DNA of 37,774 nucleotides, taken from positions 1 to 37,774 of the forward strand of contig JAIPEE010000036.1 in the NCBI GenBank assembly GCA_021737275.1, written 5' to 3'. The DNA comes from Desulfobacterales bacterium (GTDB lineage Bacteria > Desulfobacterota > Desulfobacteria > Desulfobacterales > JAIPEE01). Positions 33,441-37,774 of the stretch are shown here, in pieces (the first letter of the stretch is position 1; every line of letters begins with the position of its first letter). Position numbers and translations under genes: made by a program. A model generated the notes under the pieces. It saw only the letters and a program-made list of their open reading frames with translations. It made no database searches and was not told where the DNA came from.

Positions 33441-33487
33441 AAAATCAAGCGGCGCCTGATATATAACGCTGCAGCAGGAGTGTCAAG

Positions 33488-33955
33488 TTGGATAGAGTAC
33501 CAATAACCAGAGAAGGGTATGAAACCCTTAAAAAAGAGTTACAAAATTTAAAAACGGTAGAGCGCCCTGCAAACATAAAAGCGATTGAGGTGGCCCGGGC
33601 GCATGGCGACCTTTCTGAAAATGCTGAGTTTGATGCGGCAAAAGATCGTCAGGCATTTATTGAAGGACGAATCGGTGAACTGGGCCATAAATTGGCTGTT
33701 GCTGATATTATTGATCCTGAAAATTTGCCTAAGGATCGAGCCGTATTCGGAACCAGAGTGGTTCTTGAGAATGTTGAGAATGGTGAAAGTGTTGAGTATC
33801 AATTAGTTGGCCCGGAAGAGTCCAGTATTGAGCATGGACGGATCTCAGTTTCATCACCACTGGGTAAGGGCATTCTCGGAAAACAGCCGGGAGATGAGAT
33901 TTCACTTCAGGCTCCTGGTGGTAAAAGGGTTTATGAACTTGTTGACATACTTTAA
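33488..33955 (+). CDS. greA: Transcription elongation factor GreA
   Basis: Rescues backtracked RNA polymerase by stimulating transcript cleavage; 155 aa. The N-terminal coiled coil is present (ITREGYETLKKELQNLKTVE, then EVARAHGDLSENAEFDAAKD) with the acidic tip residues. The C-terminal FKBP-like domain ends in ISVSSPLGKGILGKQPGDEI. The start codon is TTG at 33488, supported by AGGAG at 33476-33480; no in-frame ATG gives the family N-terminus. It starts 47 bases after asd. Confidence 0.95.
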   Translation: MDRVPITREGYETLKKELQNLKTVERPANIKAIEVARAHGDLSENAEFDAAKDRQAFIEGRIGELGHKLAVADIIDPENLPKDRAVFGTRVVLENVENGESVEYQLVGPEESSIEHGRISVSSPLGKGILGKQPGDEISLQAPGGKRVYELVDIL

Positions 33956-34017
33956 CCCGATGGTAGTTACTGATAAATAGTAAATAGATATATAATTTTA
34001 ATGATGGAGGTATCTCT

Positions 34018-34284
34018 GTGGCGCGAATTACAGTAAAAGATTGTCTGGAGAACGCGGAAAATCGTTTTGCCCTGGTTCATATGGCGGCCAAACGTGTCAG
34101 ACAGATTCGTGAGGGTTCGGATTACCTGGTAAATTCTCCCAAAAATGAAGACATTGTTATTTCCCTGCGTGAAATTGCTGCAGGTAAAATAGGTATTAAA
34201 ATTCCTGATGCGGTAGAGCCGAAGGCGGTTGAAACAGTTGCTGTTGAAGAAGCTGAAGCCGGCAAAGAAACTGCTTCAGAGTAA
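34018..34284 (+). CDS. rpoZ: RNA polymerase omega subunit
   Basis: Small subunit assisting assembly of RNA polymerase, 88 aa. The family core is MARITVKDCLENAENRFALV, HMAAKRVRQIREGS, then DIVISLREIAAGKI. The C-terminal 20 residues are Glu/Ala/Val rich and variable, as usual. The start is GTG at 34018, with GGAGG six bases upstream. It lies 62 bases after greA, not beside gmk or spoT as in enterobacteria. Confidence 0.92.
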   Translation: MARITVKDCLENAENRFALVHMAAKRVRQIREGSDYLVNSPKNEDIVISLREIAAGKIGIKIPDAVEPKAVETVAVEEAEAGKETASE

Positions 34285-34302
34285 ACAGTCAGGCTGAAAC
34301 CG

Positions 34303-35031
34303 TTGCCGGAAACAAGTTCAGCATATAAAGCTGTTAACAAAACCCTGGGTAAGGCTATCCATCAATACGATATGGTTGCTGACGGGGATCGGTTAGCAGT
34401 GGGACTGTCAGGCGGCAAAGACAGTATGGCACTGATGTGGATGCTGACGGAGCGTCTGAACCGTATCCCCGTAAAGTATAAATTATTTCCCATTTATATT
34501 GATCCGGGATTTGAACCCGGCTTTAGTAGAGACCTGGCCGGGTATTGTGAAAAGCAGGGTTATAATCTGCATATAGAATATACGGATTACGGCATCGTCA
34601 GCAATGGGCCTGAAAATCGAGAAAACCCCTGCTTTTTATGTTCAAGGCTCAGGAGAAAGCGCCTTTTTGAAATTACCCATGAGCTGGGTTGTAAAAAACT
34701 GGCTCTCGGACATCACAAGGATGATTTGATAGAAACGCTTTTCCTGAATATTTTTTATTCGGGAGAGATTAGTACGATGGTACCGGTACAGTCATTTTTT
34801 AATGGTGAAATTAAAATTATCCGACCCCTGGCTCTTTCAGATGAAGAAAGTATCGGGAAGCTGGCCGCAGAGCAGGATCTTCCGATTTTTTCCAATTCAT
34901 GTCCGGAATCCGGTATTTCAAAACGAAAAGAGATTAAGGGTCTTTTACAGCAGCTTTATAGAAGTAATAAAAAAATAAAAGGGAATATTTTCAGAGCAAT
35001 GAACCATGTTAACCTGGAGTATCTCTTGTAG
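34303..35031 (+). CDS. ttcA: TtcA-like tRNA-thiolating PP-loop ATPase
   Basis: Predicted tRNA 2-thiocytidine synthetase, 242 aa, acting at position 32 of tRNA. The PP-loop is SGGKDS at residues 36-41 (VGLSGGKDSMALMWML). The iron-sulfur Cys residues are the CFLC pair in NPCFLCSRLRRKRLFEI and a third in SNSCPES, matching the three-Cys pattern of TtcA. ALGHHKDDLIETLFLNIFYS is also typical. The only start I see is TTG at 34303, with a weak AGG upstream. It is somewhat shorter than E. coli TtcA. Related TtuA/NcsA enzymes are an alternative. Confidence 0.8.
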   Translation: MPETSSAYKAVNKTLGKAIHQYDMVADGDRLAVGLSGGKDSMALMWMLTERLNRIPVKYKLFPIYIDPGFEPGFSRDLAGYCEKQGYNLHIEYTDYGIVSNGPENRENPCFLCSRLRRKRLFEITHELGCKKLALGHHKDDLIETLFLNIFYSGEISTMVPVQSFFNGEIKIIRPLALSDEESIGKLAAEQDLPIFSNSCPESGISKRKEIKGLLQQLYRSNKKIKGNIFRAMNHVNLEYLL

Positions 35032-35040
35032 GAGTCAGTG

Positions 35041-35850
35041 ATGCCCAAAACGCTTGCTCAAAAAGATATTTTAAAAAAAATGATTGATATTCAGAACCAG
35101 CGTGATGACAGGAATATGCCCATCGACAAAGTTGGCATTAAAAATATTCGTTACCCCATCACCGTCCAGGACAAACAAAATGGGTTTCAAAATACAGTTG
35201 CCATTATAAATATGTATGTGGATCTGCCCCATGAATCAAAGGGTACACATATGAGCCGATTTATAGAGCTGCTGCATCTTTTTAGACCGGAAGTTTCTTT
35301 AAAAAAAATTGGGGAAATTCTGAGCCGGATGAAAACACATCTGGATGCCGATTCGGCCCATATCAAGATAACGTTTCCTTATTTTATCGAAAAGGGTGCA
35401 CCGGTAAGCAAGGTGCCGGGCTTGATGGACTATACCTGCAAATTTGTCGGTTCATGTGATAAGGACAATAATGTAGACCTTGTTTCCGAGGTTGTTGTTC
35501 CTATTACATCTGTTTGTCCCTGTTCAAAGGAGATCAGTGATGCAGGCGCCCATAATCAGCGTGGTGAGGTTCATTTGAAAACCCGATTCAATAAATTTAT
35601 ATGGATTGAAGATATGATCGATCTTGTTGAAAGGGCTGCTTCCTGTGAGGTCTATTCTATCTTAAAGCGGGTTGATGAAAAACATGTTACTGAAAAAGGC
35701 TATGATAATCCAAAATTTGTTGAAGATATTGTAAGAGATATTGCGGTCGATCTTAAATCAGATTCAAATATCACCTGGTTTTCAGTTAGTGCGGAGAATT
35801 TTGAATCTATCCATAACCATAGCGCTTATGCTCATATTATGAGTGAATAA
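35041..35850 (+). CDS. folE2: GTP cyclohydrolase FolE2 (type IB)
   Basis: Converts GTP to 7,8-dihydroneopterin triphosphate for folate and, potentially, queuosine synthesis; 269 aa. It belongs to the FolE2/MptA family, which is unrelated in sequence to FolE and can use metals other than zinc. VGIKNIRYPITVQDK lies near the N-terminus, LPHESKGTHMSRFIELL follows, and the catalytic Cys region is TSVCPCSKEISDAGAHNQRG (C159/C161). A GTG at 35038 directly precedes the ATG; GGAG at 35031-35034 fits the ATG. It begins 9 bases after the ttcA-like stop, and the strong terminator downstream closes the transcript. Confidence 0.93.
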   Translation: MPKTLAQKDILKKMIDIQNQRDDRNMPIDKVGIKNIRYPITVQDKQNGFQNTVAIINMYVDLPHESKGTHMSRFIELLHLFRPEVSLKKIGEILSRMKTHLDADSAHIKITFPYFIEKGAPVSKVPGLMDYTCKFVGSCDKDNNVDLVSEVVVPITSVCPCSKEISDAGAHNQRGEVHLKTRFNKFIWIEDMIDLVERAASCEVYSILKRVDEKHVTEKGYDNPKFVEDIVRDIAVDLKSDSNITWFSVSAENFESIHNHSAYAHIMSE

Positions 35851-35885
35851 AAATTAAAAATCAGTGCTTTAAAATAAATAGTGAC

Positions 35886-35913
35886 AAAAATCCCGTTCCG
35901 GCGGGATTTTTTT
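35886..35913 (+). terminator. Intrinsic terminator after folE2
   Basis: AAAAATCCCG (35886-35895) pairs with CGGGATTTTT (35902-35911) across a 6-base loop, and the T-run continues to 35913. Strong and, thanks to the A-run, usable in both directions. Confidence 0.9.
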
Positions 35914-35940
35914 GTATCCGGGATAAAATACCCTTTCAAT

Positions 35941-36084
35941 TTATCTCTTCTGTGGCAACACTATCTGTAAAACCATCTGAAATGAAGGCCGGTTGAATTT
36001 TTTAAGATGATATTCAATAAAATGGGTGTGTTGAGCACAGCGGATTATATCAAAACCAGTCTCTTTATATTCCTTGATCGTCAT
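35941..36084 (-). pseudogene. Short unidentified coding frame (47 codons)
   Basis: From an ATG at 36082-36084 the minus strand reads MTIKEYKETGFDIIRCAQHT, HFIEYHLKKFNRPSFQMVLQ and stops at 35941. The frame is open for a further eleven codons upstream without another start, and I see no ribosome binding site, so this is probably the 3' end of a lost gene rather than a small gene. I do not recognise the family. Confidence 0.35.
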
Positions 36085-36279
36085 GTTTTTAACATATTTT
36101 TCAAGAACATTTCCATTTTATAAATATTTGACGCCATTAGCAGTTTCTGATATTTTTATTAAAATTGTTGCTTCTTTACGGCATTTTTTTCAAAATCTGA
36201 TATCAGTTATATTAAATTAATTAACTTTGTACTTAAAACAACCTGATCCGTTACAAGTTGTTCTTTTGGAGTTTTATTC

Positions 36280-36632
36280 ATTACTGATCAATCCAGGAAC
36301 AATAATCCGATAAAAATAAAAAACCTGCCGGCTCAAGCAGATAAAATTTCATGGCATGATCCGCGTCTTGCGAATGTTCTGTTTTCTGTCGGCGGGATGC
36401 TGCTTGTCGTGCTGGATTGCAGCGGCCGTATAGTTCAGTTTAATGGCGCCTGTGAGGCGTTAACCGGATATAAAGCTGATGAAGTTATGGGAAAATGTTC
36501 GTCTGGGGGACATCTTTATTAAATATATTTAATACCATTCAGAATGGGGTATCTGTTCTGGGTATGGAGATGAAGATACTTCAGGTTAGTAAAGCAAAAG
36601 AAAGTGGTTGTAACAAAGTAATTCGGGGATAA
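36280..36632 (+). pseudogene. Broken PAS-domain signalling gene
   Basis: GGAG at 36268-36271 is followed after 8 bases by ATT, where an ATG would be expected, then TDQSRNNNPIKIKNLPAQAD. A PAS domain begins with GMLLVVLDCSGRIVQFNGAC, EALTGYKADEVMGK. A frameshift near 36500 moves the reading to NIFNTIQNGVSVLGMEMKIL, the start of a second PAS, which then runs to TAA at 36630-36632. A lost start codon, a frameshift and a truncation make it a pseudogene. It lies directly upstream of an intact-looking multi-PAS gene and may have been its N-terminal part or a paralogue. Confidence 0.6.
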
Positions 36633-36668
36633 TTATAACTCAAGGCCAGTAGTTGAAAAGGAAGAAGC

Positions 36669-37694
36669 ATGACTGACAAATCGACAATTGAAATACTTGA
36701 AAAAAAGACAAAAGCACTTGAAGAGACTATTGAAACTCAAAAGAAAAGTTATGAGCGTATGGCGCTGGCGTTGTGCAGTGCTAATATTGGAACGTGGGTC
36801 TATGACTCTTTAAATGACATATACTTTATTGATGATCTTGCTATTGAAATACTCGGCTTTAAACCGGATAATGATGTTGCATGGAAAGAGCATGTTCACC
36901 CGGATGATGTTGATTATAAAGATGTTTTATTCAATAATACTGAACGAACATCATGTGAATATGAATACAGGGTTGTTTCTGATTCAGGCGATTTCAAGTG
37001 GATATATGATCGGAGAAAATTAGTTGAAAGGGGTACAGACGGCAGGGCCAATAAGGTTTTCGGTACACTTCAAGATATAACAATCCGAAAAAAGTATGAA
37101 GAACAGCTTCGGAAAAGCCATGAGCGGACCGAACTTGCCCTTTTTGGTGCAGACCTTGGAATGTTTGAGTGGAACCTGCAAAATAATACTTTTATACATG
37201 ATCAGCATTCAATCGAAATATTGGGTTTTGACCCCAAAGATAACCAGACATACAACCGGCATCTTCATCCTGATGATCTGGAAAAAGTAAAAGCCCTGGA
37301 TAAAGCGATTGCTGATGGAACCGCCAATGTTTTTAATATTGATTACCGAGTGGTTACACCTGATGGTGATGTACGCTGGATTCTGGATCGCGGCAAGGTT
37401 GTGGAGTGGCGTCAGGATGGAAAACCATTTCGGTTAATCGGCACCCTTCAGAATATAACTGACAAAAAGAAGATTGAAGATAAGCTTAATGATGCAATTG
37501 CATTAAGGGGTGTGGCGCTTGATGCAGCAAGGTTGGGGACATGGGTTTATATTGTGCCTGATGACAAGGTTATCATGGATGAGCGAGGAGTTGATATACT
37601 CGGGTTTGATCCATCAACTGGAAGTTCATGGAATGAAAGGGGCAACGCATGTAAAATATATAGAGCCCCTATCATGTTTGCGTTATGTTTTTGA
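36669..37694 (+). CDS. Multi-PAS sensory protein, truncated in its third PAS domain
   Basis: A soluble 341-aa protein. A short coiled coil (about residues 6-35) precedes PAS/PAC repeat 1 (SANIGTWVYDSLNDIYFIDD to GTLQDITIRKKYEEQL) and repeat 2 (GADLGMFEWNLQNNTFIHDQ to GTLQNITDKKKIEDKL). Repeat 3 begins ARLGTWVYIVPDDKVIMDER but stops after GFDPSTGSSWNE. The last 18 residues are unrelated, and no output domain (kinase or GGDEF) follows. The three repeats share the EILGF / HPDD / WI-DR pattern of the PAS_3 class. Foreign sequence from about 37640 has evidently replaced the 3' end. A good GGAAGAAG site precedes the ATG. Confidence 0.8.
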   Translation: MTDKSTIEILEKKTKALEETIETQKKSYERMALALCSANIGTWVYDSLNDIYFIDDLAIEILGFKPDNDVAWKEHVHPDDVDYKDVLFNNTERTSCEYEYRVVSDSGDFKWIYDRRKLVERGTDGRANKVFGTLQDITIRKKYEEQLRKSHERTELALFGADLGMFEWNLQNNTFIHDQHSIEILGFDPKDNQTYNRHLHPDDLEKVKALDKAIADGTANVFNIDYRVVTPDGDVRWILDRGKVVEWRQDGKPFRLIGTLQNITDKKKIEDKLNDAIALRGVALDAARLGTWVYIVPDDKVIMDERGVDILGFDPSTGSSWNERGNACKIYRAPIMFALCF

Positions 37695-37774
37695 TCAGGT
37701 GAACATAATTTCCTCCAGATAATCAACATCAAGCGCCGCACTAAACCGTTTGGTCTTAATGCTCCCTTTAAATG
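37640..37774. other. Unassigned sequence that truncates the PAS gene
   Basis: From about 37640 the sequence no longer codes for PAS. On the minus strand an open frame begins KGSIKTKRFSAALDVDYLEE and is followed by IMFT and a stop. It resembles the edge of another gene or mobile element that continues beyond the window. No terminal repeat can be confirmed within the 135 bases present. Confidence 0.3.

Overview
The window is AT-rich chromosomal DNA (roughly 40 % GC by eye) from a Gram-negative bacterium. I infer an anaerobic Desulfobacterota, most likely of the Desulfobacterales, although no rRNA or dissimilatory sulfur gene is present to prove it. The inference rests on three things: an archaeal-type entry into aromatic biosynthesis (ADH synthase plus dehydroquinate synthase II), an outer-membrane lipoprotein with Psd/PssA, and a CheC/GGDEF/PilD signalling cluster.

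Layout. 1-3742: a CreB-CreC-CreD two-component system, with four TTCA half-sites phased at 11 bp in front of creD. 3743-5610: a gene remnant, a PAS-GGDEF diguanylate cyclase and a SYLF-domain lipid-binding protein. 5611-10613: an accessory or decay zone. It holds remnants of an IS481-like transposase, a GNAT acetyltransferase, a CsbD protein and a sodium:solute symporter, around one intact and more GC-rich gene for an OmpA-type lipoprotein. 10614-13929: an orphan peptide-type binding protein, a TetR regulator and a Nudix hydrolase.

14155-22142 is the core of the window: an eight-gene aromatic amino-acid operon (ADH synthase, DHQ synthase II, pheA, aroE, aroA, aroK, aroC, tyrA). In front of it is a strong promoter, then a 26-codon open frame with 10 aromatic codons (the run FSSNFFNYYWYYFF), then a U-tailed terminator hairpin and a second hairpin that can pair alternatively. 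This has the architecture of a transcription attenuator that would read Phe, Tyr and Trp supply together, and it is the most interesting observation here. The operon has no 3-dehydroquinate dehydratase. The aspartate semialdehyde used by ADH synthase would come from Asd, encoded further down the window.

22331-26179: an AI-2E family permease, then a minus-strand cluster of prepilin peptidase, a CheY-like receiver (its start is frameshifted in a run of five A), a CheC-like phosphatase and a diguanylate cyclase. 26447-35850: housekeeping genes in one direction: lon, tsaB, psd-pssA, leuB, asd, greA, rpoZ, a ttcA-like gene and folE2, closed by a strong terminator. 35914-37774: another decaying stretch with a 47-codon unknown, a broken PAS gene and a multi-PAS protein whose third PAS domain is cut off by unrelated sequence.
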